Source: CAIKBL01 sp964555355
Lineage (GTDB): Bacteria; Pseudomonadota; Gammaproteobacteria; Ga0077536
NCBI GenBank assembly: GCA_964555355.1
Contig: CAZKRY010000018.1
Location: 38,223-102,222 of the forward strand
Reading direction: 5' to 3'
DNA: 64,000 nucleotides
Shown here: positions 44,946 to 53,604 of the stretch, in pieces
How the letters are laid out: each line of letters opens with the position of its first letter
How positions within the stretch are numbered: the stretch's first letter is position 1
Translations under genes and position numbers: made by a program
The notes under the pieces: model-generated
Told to the model about the DNA's origin: nothing
Database searches by the model: none
The model's input: only the letters and a program-made list of their open reading frames with translations

Positions 44946-45674
44946 ATGACCAAGCTCTATGTAGATGGCGACAAATACGCCACGCACTCCACCTTCGCGA
45001 TCGTAGAAGCCTATAACAGTGCGATGAAGGATTTGGTACGCAAACGTTTTGCCGCTTCCGGGCAATCCTGGGAAGCCTGGGTGGCGGGTGCGGCGTATGA
45101 CGACATCACCAAACAAGATATCGATGCCATCGAAGCGAAGCTGCTGGACTACGGTTACCGCTTTGAACCCTCTGCCATGTCGTCCGCCCGCGAACGTCCG
45201 CAAGCCTATAAGGATTCCGGCTTGCACGAAGAGAACTTCAGCTTCGAGCACCCGGCCGCACCTAAACCGCAAGTCGATACGGGCCGCACGCTGCGCGGCG
45301 TGGGTGACAATGTGGTCACGCGCGACAGAAACATATTCGGCATCGCGCGTTATGTCCGCACCATCGATAAGGTCATGGAGTACCTAAAGCAAGGTGTGCC
45401 GGAAGATACGATTGCAATCGTCGATGATTCCGGTGGCACGTTAACCGCACCGGTGTTGGAAAAATTCAAAGGCGTGCTGTGTGCCGGTGGTACCACGCGC
45501 TCGCATCTCGCCATCCTCACGCGAGAATACGGCATTCCATGCTTGATGAACGTGCGGCTGGCCGGGATCAAGACCGGTGACAAAATCGAAGTGGAATGCT
45601 CCGCGAAAGCCAAGACCGGTGACGATTATGCGAGCGGCGTGGAAGCCCCGGCCTATGTGTGGAGCCTGAAATGA
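44946..45674 (+). CDS. stand-alone PEP-utiliser (phosphohistidine swivel) domain protein
   Basis: The 242-residue protein has the PEP-utiliser mobile domain at about 120-225. The signature is GGTTRSHLAILTREYGIPCLMNV, with the phosphorylatable His187; the canonical form is GGxTSHxAIxAR, so here an extra Arg separates Thr and Ser. In PEP synthase, pyruvate phosphate dikinase and phenylphosphate synthase this domain ferries a phosphoryl group between an ATP-grasp domain and an acceptor domain. Neither is encoded nearby. The first 100 residues are helical and unfamiliar. GAGG precedes the start. The stop overlaps the next gene as ATGA, implying a fixed ratio with that partner. Confidence 0.85.
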   Translation: MTKLYVDGDKYATHSTFAIVEAYNSAMKDLVRKRFAASGQSWEAWVAGAAYDDITKQDIDAIEAKLLDYGYRFEPSAMSSARERPQAYKDSGLHEENFSFEHPAAPKPQVDTGRTLRGVGDNVVTRDRNIFGIARYVRTIDKVMEYLKQGVPEDTIAIVDDSGGTLTAPVLEKFKGVLCAGGTTRSHLAILTREYGIPCLMNVRLAGIKTGDKIEVECSAKAKTGDDYASGVEAPAYVWSLK

Positions 45675-47233
45675 GTACCGACATGAAGATCACTTACGCC
45701 CAGTTGCTTGAGACGAATAATCTCATTCAGCAAAACGCGGATGAAGTGTATTGGCTGTGCGTGACGCGCACGGTGCAGGAGTCGAAAATATTTCCGGTGT
45801 CGGCTTATATTCTTTTCTCTTATCTCAACTGCTATTACCGCTATCCGGAACTGCTGCGCAAGATTGAAGCGCGCATGTCGGCCGAGGAGATCGGCGATCG
45901 GGCGCGCAACCAAGGTCTCAAAATCGTGGCTTGGTGCATGCCGTGCTTTTATTTGCTGGGCCGCGAAATGTTGATCAACTGGGGTGTGATCCGGCCGACG
46001 GATGCGGTGGAAGATGTCGCTTATGTGCTCGATTTCTGGAAACGCTTTCAGCTTTCTTGGCATCGCAACAACGGCAATTTGACCAATCGCCAAGCCGGTC
46101 ATCGCGCGCAGGTCATGCCCGAGCAACGCTTGCAGGTTTTTCATGCCGACGCGTTTGAATGCCGGGCCGGCGATCCGCTGCACAAAGCGGCACAGGCCTT
46201 CATCGCCGCAGCGGCGCAGTATGGCTTTTTGGTGTCCTGCGAAAGCCGGCTCACGCTGCATAACTACGGGCCGTACAAAGTCTCCGACACGCGAGAAATG
46301 TTGGTGCGCGATTTCAATGAACTCGCGGAAGCGACGGTCCCGTGGTTGGACGGCGTGGGTGCGGATATCCCATACAACAACCTCACGGTCACGATGTTGC
46401 TCGAAGGATGCCATATCAATCTATTGGACGATTGGGGGTCTTTTGAGTCGATCCCAGAGATGCGCGCAGAGCACATGGTGGGCATAGGTCTCTACACCGC
46501 CGATACGTTATCGAACGGCCACCTGCCGGTCGGCATGGGCAGTCAAGAAGAACTTACGCAAACCTTTGACCTACTGACGGAGCGCATTAAAGACGCCACC
46601 ACCAAACTCTGGAATGTCATGGCGGGATGGACGCGCGATCAACAACTGGATGCCGGCGCGCTGACGTATTTCAGCGTCATTCGCGAATTTGCGTTAATCG
46701 CCGGGGTCTACGAAGAAGAAGACTGGATGCGGATTGACGAGCGCGCCGAGCGCTTCCGCTCACTACTCAACGACGAGTACGGCAATCTGTTCCTCGGCGA
46801 ATTGGTCGGCTACATCAGCACGCCGACGCAGCGGCTCAACGATTACGCGATGATGCAGCACAACGATAACCCCACGCGGTCCTTGTCTTACTTTCCGTAT
46901 TCGATGCTGAAGGACGGTGAATACACGCGCGGGGTTGGTCCCATGCGGCCGGGGATAACACACTTGCCTAAGAAGAACGATCATTATCGCACCTCGCAAG
47001 GCGTGCTCACGCTGGCGGAGTACATGCGGCGCGCGCGCGACTTCGTGCCGGACGCATGTCGTGATGACACCCGCTTCCTGTGCGCCGATTGGGTCAAGTA
47101 TCACGCCGATACGCCGGCCGCGGACGCGCTATTTAAGTTTGAACAGCGCAATTCGCGGACGCTGAAAGACAAGGGCGCGGGATTACGGCGGGCCGATATT
47201 GAAGCCTTGCGCGCCGGCGCGCGTAAGGAGTAG
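45671..47233 (+). CDS. conserved-looking 520-residue protein of unknown function, partner of the swivel protein
   Basis: I do not recognise a family. The ATG at 45671 overlaps the stop of the swivel-domain gene as ATGA. The sequence is largely helical with well-ordered, conserved-type blocks: WCMPCFYLLGREMLINWGVI near 90 (a CxxC pair), ESRLTLHNYGPYK near 200, MLLEGCHINLLDDWGSFE near 245 and RPGITHLPKKNDHYRT near 425. There is no signal peptide, no strong membrane span, no glycine-rich ATP-grasp loop and no TIM-barrel PEP-binding motif, so it does not supply the missing parts of a dikinase by eye. The coupling suggests it forms a complex with the swivel protein, possibly as acceptor-binding or catalytic subunit. 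Confidence 0.75.
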   Translation: MSTDMKITYAQLLETNNLIQQNADEVYWLCVTRTVQESKIFPVSAYILFSYLNCYYRYPELLRKIEARMSAEEIGDRARNQGLKIVAWCMPCFYLLGREMLINWGVIRPTDAVEDVAYVLDFWKRFQLSWHRNNGNLTNRQAGHRAQVMPEQRLQVFHADAFECRAGDPLHKAAQAFIAAAAQYGFLVSCESRLTLHNYGPYKVSDTREMLVRDFNELAEATVPWLDGVGADIPYNNLTVTMLLEGCHINLLDDWGSFESIPEMRAEHMVGIGLYTADTLSNGHLPVGMGSQEELTQTFDLLTERIKDATTKLWNVMAGWTRDQQLDAGALTYFSVIREFALIAGVYEEEDWMRIDERAERFRSLLNDEYGNLFLGELVGYISTPTQRLNDYAMMQHNDNPTRSLSYFPYSMLKDGEYTRGVGPMRPGITHLPKKNDHYRTSQGVLTLAEYMRRARDFVPDACRDDTRFLCADWVKYHADTPAADALFKFEQRNSRTLKDKGAGLRRADIEALRAGARKE

Positions 47234-47238
47234 CTGTC

Positions 47239-47847
47239 ATGCAACCCACCTCCTTGCATTTATTGATGCACGCCGCCGCGATTAAGAAACACGGCGATCT
47301 CGCGAGCCTCGCCGCGATCGCCGGTCTATCCAACACCGTGGCCGAGGCGGTCGCTGCCCATGCCGTTGCCAACGGCCGTCTGGCAAATATCGACGGCAAG
47401 TATCTGTTAACGCCGGCCGGCCAGATGATCGTGCAGTCAGAGTATTCCCTGTATTGCGCGGCGCTCCGCGCTAGTGCGCCATTCAAACAGGCGTATGAAC
47501 GCTTTGAACTCATCAATCGTGATTTGAAGCGCTTGATTACCGATTGGCAAACGGTGGAAGTGGGCGGCAAGCGAGTGCCGAACTTACACGAGAATCGCGA
47601 GTACGACGCGGGAGTGATCGACCGCTTGGGCGATTTACACGAGCGCTTTGAGCCGGTGCTTAAACAGTTAGTATCGTCCGAACCAAGGCTTGGGTATTAC
47701 GCGCGGAAGCTAGAACAAGCGCTCGCGAAAACAGAGAAAGGCGACATTCAATGGGTGTCAGACGCCAAACTCGATAGCTATCACACGGTGTGGTTTGAGC
47801 TACACGAGGATTTGCTGCGACTAATGGGCCGCAATCGCGAAGAATAA
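47239..47847 (+). CDS. winged-helix-like protein of unknown function in swivel operon
   Basis: This 202-residue protein starts eight bases after AAGGAG and five bases after the upstream stop. The first 75 residues read like a winged helix (DLASLAAIAGLSNTVAEAVAAHAVANGRLANIDGKYLLTPAGQMI). The rest is helical with YERFELINRDLKRLITDWQTVE and a terminal DSYHTVWFELHEDLLRLMGR. That last segment looks strongly conserved and could be a binding site. It could be a regulator, or a small subunit of the same complex; position inside the operon and lack of a separate promoter favour the latter. Function is not assignable. Confidence 0.75.
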   Translation: MQPTSLHLLMHAAAIKKHGDLASLAAIAGLSNTVAEAVAAHAVANGRLANIDGKYLLTPAGQMIVQSEYSLYCAALRASAPFKQAYERFELINRDLKRLITDWQTVEVGGKRVPNLHENREYDAGVIDRLGDLHERFEPVLKQLVSSEPRLGYYARKLEQALAKTEKGDIQWVSDAKLDSYHTVWFELHEDLLRLMGRNREE

Positions 47848-47859
47848 GAGGAGAGTGGT

Positions 47860-48642
47860 ATGGGCCGGGTAGAGAACAAGATTGCATTGATTACGGGCGC
47901 AGGCGCCGGCATCGGGCGTGCCTGCATGACGATGTTTGCTAAAGAAGGCGCGACCGTGTGCGGTGTATCGCGCACGCAGGCGAACTTAGACGAGACGCTT
48001 GCCAAAGTAGCGGCCAGCGGCGGCCAAGGCAGTGTCATAAGCGCCGACTTATCAATACCGGAAGGCGCGGAAAAGGCCGTTAACGAATGCGTCAAACGCT
48101 ATGGCCGGATCGATATTTTGATCAACGCGGCCGGAGTCGGCTACAGCTGGCGGCATACTAGTATCGGCTCGATGGATCCCGTGCATTCCACCCCGATCGA
48201 CAAATGGCGTGAAGTCATGGCGATCAACTTGGACAGCGTGTTTTACATGTGCCGCTTGGTCGTGCAGCAAATGAAAAAACAGGGGCATGGTTCGATTGTG
48301 AACGTCGCCAGTATTTTTGGCTTAGGCGGCGCGCCGGATGCTCATACTTATACCGCGAGCAAAGGCGCCATCATCAACTTAACGCGTTCGATGTCGGTGG
48401 CCTACGTGGATGATCACATTCGTTGTAATGTAGTGGCACCGGGCTTTGTGCAAACGCAGATGGTGGAAGATGTGTTGCCCATGCTGTTCTCGGCGGAGAA
48501 CCCCAAACTCATTTCACCGATGGGGCGCCCGGCCACCGTTGATGAAGTAAGCTATGCGTGTTTGTATCTCGCGTCCGACGAAGCCTCGTATTGCACGGGT
48601 ACCGTGTTGAATATCGATGGCGGGTCGACTGCGCGGGCTTAA
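47860..48642 (+). CDS. short-chain dehydrogenase/reductase
   Basis: The 260-residue classical SDR has TGAGAGIG for NAD(P) binding at 13-20, NAAG near 90 and the catalytic Ser151, Tyr164 and Lys168 (YTASK). GSTARA at the C-terminus follows the usual NIDGGS. It would oxidise an alcohol or reduce a ketone. A GGAG site precedes the start by a few bases, 12 bases after the upstream stop, so it belongs to the swivel operon. The partner substrate is unknown; acting on the product of the phospho-dependent step is plausible. Confidence 0.92.
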   Translation: MGRVENKIALITGAGAGIGRACMTMFAKEGATVCGVSRTQANLDETLAKVAASGGQGSVISADLSIPEGAEKAVNECVKRYGRIDILINAAGVGYSWRHTSIGSMDPVHSTPIDKWREVMAINLDSVFYMCRLVVQQMKKQGHGSIVNVASIFGLGGAPDAHTYTASKGAIINLTRSMSVAYVDDHIRCNVVAPGFVQTQMVEDVLPMLFSAENPKLISPMGRPATVDEVSYACLYLASDEASYCTGTVLNIDGGSTARA

Positions 48643-48646
48643 GACG

Positions 48647-48831
48647 CTCACCCTACCCTCTCCCGCTCGCGGGACAGGGTAAGAGAGCACTGGCGACTTG
48701 CGTGCGTGGGCACTGGAGATTCGCCTCTCCCACCGGGAGAGGCCGGCGCGCAGCGCCGGGTGAGGGGCAGCGTGTCGATTGCCACGGAGGTAAGACCCTC
48801 ACCCTACCCTCTCCCGCGAGCGGGAGAGGGC
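48647..48831. repeat. GGGAGAGG-type repeat array
   Basis: Three elements lie between two same-strand genes: a hairpin at 48647-48685 (CCCTCTCCCGC / GCGGGACAGGG), a composite unit at 48723-48770 (CCTCTCCC...GGGAGAGG with CGGCGCGCAGCGCCG and GTGAGGGG), and a second hairpin at 48794-48831 next to GACCCTCACCCTA. They match the arrays at 1.6, 12.5 and 56.7 kb. They may terminate the swivel operon and separate it from the methyltransferase. Confidence 0.85.
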
Positions 48832-48892
48832 AAAAGAAAATTCGACGCCTAAACCAAAGAACTTACTTCTATAACAAATTAAGGAACCCACC

Positions 48893-49690
48893 ATGAGCAC
48901 CGATCCCTTTGCCGCATTCAAAGCCGCACAACGCGAAGGCTGGGCACTGTTCGCGCCAATTGAAACACTCACGACGCCACCGGCGGGACTGTTAGCCGAG
49001 TTCGTTAACATCGCGCCGGGTGAAAAGGTGCTGGATGTTGCGTGCGGCACGGGCGTGGTAGCCGTGACTGCCGCGCGGCGCGGAGCCAAGGTTAAAGCCC
49101 TCGACTTGGCGCCGGCCTTATTGGAACGCGCGCGTTATAACGCGGAAACGGCGGGCGTTGCGATCGAGTTCACCGAAGGCGATGTCGAAGCGTTGCCGTA
49201 TGCTGATCGCGAATTCGACGTGGTGGTCAGTCAGTATGGCCACATGTTCGCGCCCCGACCCGCAATAACCATCAGTGAGATGTTGCGCGTGTTAAAACCC
49301 GGTGGGCGCATCGCGTTTTCAACTTGGCCGCCCGAATTGTTCACAGGCAGTATGTTTTTGCTCATCAGCCGCTATCTGCCGCCACCGCCCGGCGTACCGC
49401 CGACCACTGACTGGGGTGTGCCGCATATCGTGCGCGAGCGTTTGGGCGATGCAGTCACGGATATTGTTTTCGAACGCGAAATTCTTTCAGCGCCGGCATT
49501 AAGTCCGGCGCATTTCCGCACGCTTTTTGAAAAGACCGCCGCACCGGTCATCAAACTCGTGGAAGCGCTCTCAGCGGAGCCGGCCAAACTCGCGCAGTTT
49601 CGCGCCGAATACGATGCGCTCATCGCGCTTTACCATCACAAGAATGTCGTGCGGCAACACTTTCTGATGACGCGAGGGGTGAAACGCTGA
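48893..49690 (+). CDS. class I SAM-dependent methyltransferase
   Basis: The 265-residue protein has the Rossmann methyltransferase motif I VLDVACGTGVVAV near 47-59, the acidic end of strand 2 in KALDLAP, motif III GDVEALPY and the post-motif segment RVLKPGGRIAFSTW. It resembles UbiE/Methyltransf_11-type enzymes that methylate small molecules. No quinone-biosynthesis genes are adjacent, so the substrate is not fixed. It is a single transcription unit preceded by the repeat array. Confidence 0.88.
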   Translation: MSTDPFAAFKAAQREGWALFAPIETLTTPPAGLLAEFVNIAPGEKVLDVACGTGVVAVTAARRGAKVKALDLAPALLERARYNAETAGVAIEFTEGDVEALPYADREFDVVVSQYGHMFAPRPAITISEMLRVLKPGGRIAFSTWPPELFTGSMFLLISRYLPPPPGVPPTTDWGVPHIVRERLGDAVTDIVFEREILSAPALSPAHFRTLFEKTAAPVIKLVEALSAEPAKLAQFRAEYDALIALYHHKNVVRQHFLMTRGVKR

Positions 49691-49692
49691 CC

Positions 49693-49800
49693 GAGCGTCA
49701 TTGCAAGCCGCCTCAGGCAGGATAGCGTTCTATACAGCGCGTGCGATCTTGAAAGCCGTTGGATTGCCACGGCCCCTCCGGGGCCTCGCAATAACATGAA
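49693..49800. repeat. CGTCATTGC / attGCCACGGCCCC-type repeat
   Basis: The stretch after the methyltransferase starts with GCGTCATTGCAAGCC and ends with GGATTGCCACGGCCCCTC, CGGGGCCTCGCAATAAC. The inner GGCCCC/GGGGCC arms and the outer GTCATTGC/GCAATAAC arms make a long imperfect hairpin of about 105 bases. This is a third repeat family, also represented by the 18-base palindrome at 27.57 kb. It forms the first part of a gene-free stretch of 326 bases that then carries two GTAGGTTGGG copies. Confidence 0.75.
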
Positions 49801-49826
49801 CGCATCGTAATCGATCCAAATGATTC

Positions 49827-49855
49827 GTAGGTTGGGCTGACGTAGGAAGCCCAAC
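49827..49855. repeat. GTAGGTTGGG repeat copy (inverted relative to 49927)
   Basis: GTAGGTTGGGCTGACG followed by TAGGAAGCCCAAC: the reverse complement of the copy 72 bases further on. The pair faces each other and could form a larger cruciform spanning 49827-49955. Confidence 0.85.
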
Positions 49856-49926
49856 TCAAAATTGAGCAAGGCGCGTGAATAACGTTAATGACAGTCCGCT
49901 TAAGCACGGATAAGTAAGCGCTCAGT

Positions 49927-49955
49927 GTTGGGCTTCCTACGTCAGCCCAACCTAC
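49927..49955. repeat. TTGGGCTTCC / GTAGGTTGGG repeat copy
   Basis: GTTGGGCTTCCTACG followed by TCAGCCCAACCTAC, an exact inverted partner of the element at 49827-49855. It precedes the 3' end of the convergent acyl-CoA dehydrogenase gene by about 60 bases. Confidence 0.85.
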
Positions 49956-50016
49956 TAAGATTCTAATGATCCAATATCCTTGTGAGATTGTTTAGTACGC
50001 GATTAACGCCCCGCGT

Positions 50017-51252
50017 TCACAACTCGACATCGCCCTTTAACATTCGTTGCACTACGGTGCGCTTCAGGATTTCGTTCGTCCCATCAGCAATGTTGATGAT
50101 GCGCAAGATTTGCCACACTTCGGCGAGGCCGACTTCGTTGGTCAAGCCCATGCCGCCGTGTGCTTGGATTGCGCGATCGACCGCCCGCAGTCCGCTTTCC
50201 ACGGCGTAACACTTGGCCATCGAGAGTTCCTTGATCGCGCGCTCGCCATGTTCGAGCAGCGTGGCCGCATTCATTCCCATCAAATGCGCGGCGTGCAGTT
50301 CCATCGCGGATTCCGCTAACGGAAAGGTCACGCCTTGATACTCAGAGATTGGATGGCCAAACGCTTCGCGCTGTTGCGCGTAGGTCAGTGCAAGTTCAAT
50401 CGCCCAACGGCCGAGGCCAACGGCGCGCGCCGCGTTGTACACGCGGCCGAGCGAGACGCCTAGTAACGCTTTTTCAAACCCGCGATGCAAGGTGCCGACT
50501 AACTGTTCCGGCTCGACATAAACGTTATCCAACACCAGCGCACCTTCATCGCCGCCAACGTGTCCGTATAACTTCACGACACTTTCTAGCGTAAAACCCG
50601 GACTCGAGGTCGGAATCAAAAAGGCCGAGATACCGCCCTGATGCGCGGCAGCCGCCGCGGCATCGGTCACCGCAAAGACGATACAGTAGTCCGCATGAGG
50701 CGAATTGCTGGTCCAGAGTTTGCGACCGTTTAAGCGCCAACCACGACCATCCGTGGTTGCGCGCGTTTTGATCATGCTGGCATCCGAGCCGGCACCGGGT
50801 TCGGATAAACCAAAACACATCGATCGCTCGCCGTTCAGAATCCCAGGCAACACTTGTTCGCGCAGCGCGGGTGTGATGTGTTCCAACACTGGGCTCGCTG
50901 CAAACGCCCAATGCGCGATTGTGTACGGCGCCAATAAACAGCGCGCGCCGCAGGTGTGATACACCGTTTGCCATGCGACGAAATACGCGAGCGGTCCCAG
51001 ACCCGTACCGCCGATTGCACTCGGCACGCACATATTAAAAAACCCGGCCTGCGCGGACGCCATGCGCACTTCACGCATCAACGCATAGACCTCTTCCGCA
51101 TAGCGACCGTCCGGTGCGTAACGCCGTCGCGGATCATCTAATAACGCGGCATGCGCGGCGTGACGTGCGAGCACCTCGCGCTCCACAAATACTTTGACGG
51201 CGTCGCGGATGGCGACGATTTCAGCCGGGAGATCAAACGCGATGGCGGACAT
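50017..51252 (-). CDS. acyl-CoA dehydrogenase (ACAD10/11-like active site)
   Basis: The 411-residue flavoenzyme has CFGLSEPGAGSDASMIKTRA near 146-165, LNGRKLWTSNS for substrate and FAD contacts, then QREAFGHPI and QAHGGMGLTNE in the C-terminal domain. The catalytic position reads IADGTNEI: the usual Glu of YEGTxEI is Asp, as is common in the ACAD10/11-like branch. The start at 51252 gives MSAIAFDLPAEIVAIRDAV. It is a single gene flanked by repeats on both sides. It should introduce the 2,3 double bond in an unidentified acyl-CoA. Confidence 0.92.
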   Translation of the reverse strand: MSAIAFDLPAEIVAIRDAVKVFVEREVLARHAAHAALLDDPRRRYAPDGRYAEEVYALMREVRMASAQAGFFNMCVPSAIGGTGLGPLAYFVAWQTVYHTCGARCLLAPYTIAHWAFAASPVLEHITPALREQVLPGILNGERSMCFGLSEPGAGSDASMIKTRATTDGRGWRLNGRKLWTSNSPHADYCIVFAVTDAAAAAAHQGGISAFLIPTSSPGFTLESVVKLYGHVGGDEGALVLDNVYVEPEQLVGTLHRGFEKALLGVSLGRVYNAARAVGLGRWAIELALTYAQQREAFGHPISEYQGVTFPLAESAMELHAAHLMGMNAATLLEHGERAIKELSMAKCYAVESGLRAVDRAIQAHGGMGLTNEVGLAEVWQILRIINIADGTNEILKRTVVQRMLKGDVEL

Positions 51253-51350
51253 ATAGACTCCAATGGATATCTCTCTGCGCTCAACTGTACGGCGCTATTT
51301 CTATTGAAGAAAGTGAGAACTCGCTTTACTCGCTGTCGTTGAACTCCAAT

Positions 51351-51381
51351 GTTGGGGTTCGCTTTGCTCACCCCAACCTAC
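51351..51381. repeat. GTTGGGGTTCG / CCCCAACCTAC repeat, second subtype
   Basis: A palindrome with arms GTTGGGG and CCCCAAC around TTCGCTTTGCTCA, ending in CTAC. It is the sister version of the GTAGGTTGGGCT family. Together with the next copy it occupies much of the 414-base gap between the dehydrogenase and the small secreted protein. Confidence 0.8.
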
Positions 51382-51423
51382 GTGGAAATATTGCTAGTGT
51401 GAAGTACAACAAGTTGTTCGAAT

Positions 51424-51454
51424 GTAGGTTGGGGTGAGTGCAACGAACCCCAAC
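51424..51454. repeat. GTAGGTTGGGG / CCCCAAC repeat, inverted copy
   Basis: The inverted partner of 51351-51381 (GTAGGTTGGGGTGAG followed by CGAACCCCAAC), 42 bases away and facing it. As at 49.8-49.95 kb, the two copies could pair into a larger structure. Beyond it, up to 51666, I see no gene or obvious operator, apart from the AGGGAG site just before the next start. Confidence 0.8.
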
Positions 51455-51666
51455 ATCCGGCGGTTTGTTTGATAGGAGGCGACGCGCACGCTCCATGAAT
51501 ATTCGCATATCTTTCAACGAGTCACGCTAGGCAACATGCCAAGCGGCATCACGTCTAATGGCGTTTACGTCGACTCAGTCGCATTATTGAACGCCGCGCT
51601 GCATGAGAATTCGACCTGTGCCGCTAGCGTTCTTGTCCGTCAAGGCAAACCATAGGGAGTGAAAGA

Positions 51667-51969
51667 ATGACTAAACTGAATTCAAAGTTACCTGTTGCGG
51701 TGGTGGTGGCGTTGCTGAGTGCGAATCCGGCGCTGGCCTCCGAGCATGGAATCAATCGCGCGGCAAACGGCGTGGCCGATGCCGTTACTTCCCCCGGTAA
51801 AGTGGTGGAAGGCATGACGCAAGATGCTAAAGCCTACGGTCCGGTCGGCGTGGTGACCGGTGGTGTTAAGGGCGGTGTGCGCGCCGCTGGTCAGTTGGTA
51901 GTGGGCGCCGCGAATTTCGGGATTGGCGTTGTTGAAACGCTGGCGCAGCCGTTCGCGTCGGTCGAATAA
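51667..51969 (+). CDS. small exported protein resembling the exosortase-associated TIGR04073 family
   Basis: The 100-residue protein has a signal peptide (MTKLNSKLPVAVVVALLSANPALA) followed by a compact domain. Its layout (INRAANGVADAVTSPGKVVEGM, YGPVGVVTGGVKGGVRAAGQLVVG, GVVETLAQPF) resembles the TIGR04073 family, small exported proteins often noted in genomes with exosortase systems. Similarity is by pattern only. It has GGGAG before the start. No exosortase or PEP-CTERM protein is seen in this window. The mature protein may be membrane-associated because of its glycine-rich amphipathic helices. Confidence 0.65.
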   Translation: MTKLNSKLPVAVVVALLSANPALASEHGINRAANGVADAVTSPGKVVEGMTQDAKAYGPVGVVTGGVKGGVRAAGQLVVGAANFGIGVVETLAQPFASVE

Positions 51970-52061
51970 ATTCCTTTCGCTCGCGCCGCGGCGAAGGACC
52001 GCCGCGGTGTGGGCACTAATTTCTACACGCGGTCTCCAAATTACTCAGAGACCGCTTGTCA

Positions 52062-53540
52062 TCACCGCGTCGCGTGTATCGGTGGCACGCGTTGGCGCCA
52101 TGGCCGCGCGGCTTCCAATTGCGCGGCAAGCCGAAAAAGCGTTGCTTCATCGGCGTAGCGCCCGGCAAACTGCACACCAATCGGTACATTCTGCGCGTTC
52201 CAAAACAACGGTACTGACATCGCTGGCTGTCCCGTTAAATTCTCGATGCAAGTAAAGCACGCGCAGGACATGACATTATCGAGCCAGGTACTGTCGTTGG
52301 CGGAACTCGGCGTTAGCGCGCCTAATTTTGGCGGCGGCACGGTCATCGTCGGCGTCAGCAAGCAGTCATAACCGGCATCGGCGTAAAAACGCCCGATAAA
52401 GCGCGCAAATCGCTGCATATCTTCTACCGCTCGTAAGTATTCACCCGGCGATTTGCCGGCAACCGATTGATACCATCCCCAAGTTGCGGGTTCCAGTTCA
52501 TGCGCGGTGATGGTTTTGTTCAATTCACGTTCCCAGTACTTCACGACATGCGCGACGAAACTCGAAAAAATCACCGTGAAGATGTCGAGCACACCGGGAT
52601 ACGCAAGCCGCGTCACGGGGATTTCTTCAACATCGTGGCCCAAACTCGCGCACAACGCCGCGGCATCTTGCACCGCGGCCAAACAATCGGGATGGATGTC
52701 CGCTTTGTGATGCCAACCCGCCGGAATCGAAGTTAAAAATCCAATGCGCAAACGACCGGGTGCCAATTTGATTTCTTCGGCATAAGGCCGCACCGGTGGC
52801 GGTGGATAATACGGATCGCCGGCCTGCGGCCCTGCTGAAATATCCAGCATGACCGCCGAATCACGCACGCTGCGACTCACCACGTGTTCGTGAATAATGC
52901 CGTTACCCATATCACCGAACAGCGGCCCCAAGGGATTGCGACCACGCGTCGCCTTCAGCCCAAACAACCCACAGCAGGACGCCGGCACACGAATGGATCC
53001 ACCGCCGTCGTTGGCATGGCCCAGTGGTACGATGCCGGCGGCTACCGCAGCGGCGGAGCCGCCGCTCGAACCGCCCGGAATGAGCGTCAAGTCCCACGGA
53101 TTTTTGGTCGCCCCGTGTAGCAGCGGTTCGGTGGCGGGAGAGCCGCCGAACTCCGGCGTATTGGTCTTGCCACAGATTACGACACCGCCCGCCTGGTAAC
53201 GGCGTACGAGCTCTGAATCGATTTTGGAAACATAACCCTTGCACGCGCGGGAGCCTTCGTTGAAGGGTGTGCCCTGATACTCGGCTAACAAGTCTTTTAG
53301 CATCAACGGCACGCCGGCGAGCGGTGCCGTCGTGCCCTCGTTCAGCGCTTTTTGCTGCTGTTCGGCTGTCGCGATTGCCTTCTCGTCAAAACGATGGATA
53401 ACGGCATTGAGCTTGGGGTTTAAACGATCGACCTGGCGTAGTGTCCATTGCAGCGCTTCGACCGCGCTGATTTCTTTGCGTTTAAGCAAATCGGCCAGGG
53501 CAACGGCATCGTATTGGCTAAGTTCTAACGACACGCTCAA
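52062..53540 (-). CDS. amidase signature (AS) family hydrolase
   Basis: The 492-residue enzyme has the AS catalytic triad: Lys82 (PLMLKDL), cis-Ser158 (IPGGSSGGS) and nucleophile Ser182 (NDGGGSIRVPA). The family hydrolyses amides, carbamoyl compounds or aryl amides, and GatA is a specialised member. There are no GatB/C genes nearby, so a catabolic amidase is likely. It could release ammonia from an amide made by one of the hydantoinase modules, but no operon link exists. A single gene with AGGAGG about seven bases before the start. Confidence 0.9.
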   Translation of the reverse strand: MSVSLELSQYDAVALADLLKRKEISAVEALQWTLRQVDRLNPKLNAVIHRFDEKAIATAEQQQKALNEGTTAPLAGVPLMLKDLLAEYQGTPFNEGSRACKGYVSKIDSELVRRYQAGGVVICGKTNTPEFGGSPATEPLLHGATKNPWDLTLIPGGSSGGSAAAVAAGIVPLGHANDGGGSIRVPASCCGLFGLKATRGRNPLGPLFGDMGNGIIHEHVVSRSVRDSAVMLDISAGPQAGDPYYPPPPVRPYAEEIKLAPGRLRIGFLTSIPAGWHHKADIHPDCLAAVQDAAALCASLGHDVEEIPVTRLAYPGVLDIFTVIFSSFVAHVVKYWERELNKTITAHELEPATWGWYQSVAGKSPGEYLRAVEDMQRFARFIGRFYADAGYDCLLTPTMTVPPPKLGALTPSSANDSTWLDNVMSCACFTCIENLTGQPAMSVPLFWNAQNVPIGVQFAGRYADEATLFRLAAQLEAARPWRQRVPPIHATR

Positions 53541-53604
53541 CCTCCTTGGGGCTTGAAGTGATTGGCGTCGACGATAGCGTGTTACATCAATTTGGCATAG
53601 CGCG

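Noticed and set aside
50017..51252. Asp in place of catalytic Glu taken as a dead acyl-CoA dehydrogenase
   Set aside because: ADGxxEI with Asp is normal in the ACAD10/11-like branch, so activity is expected.
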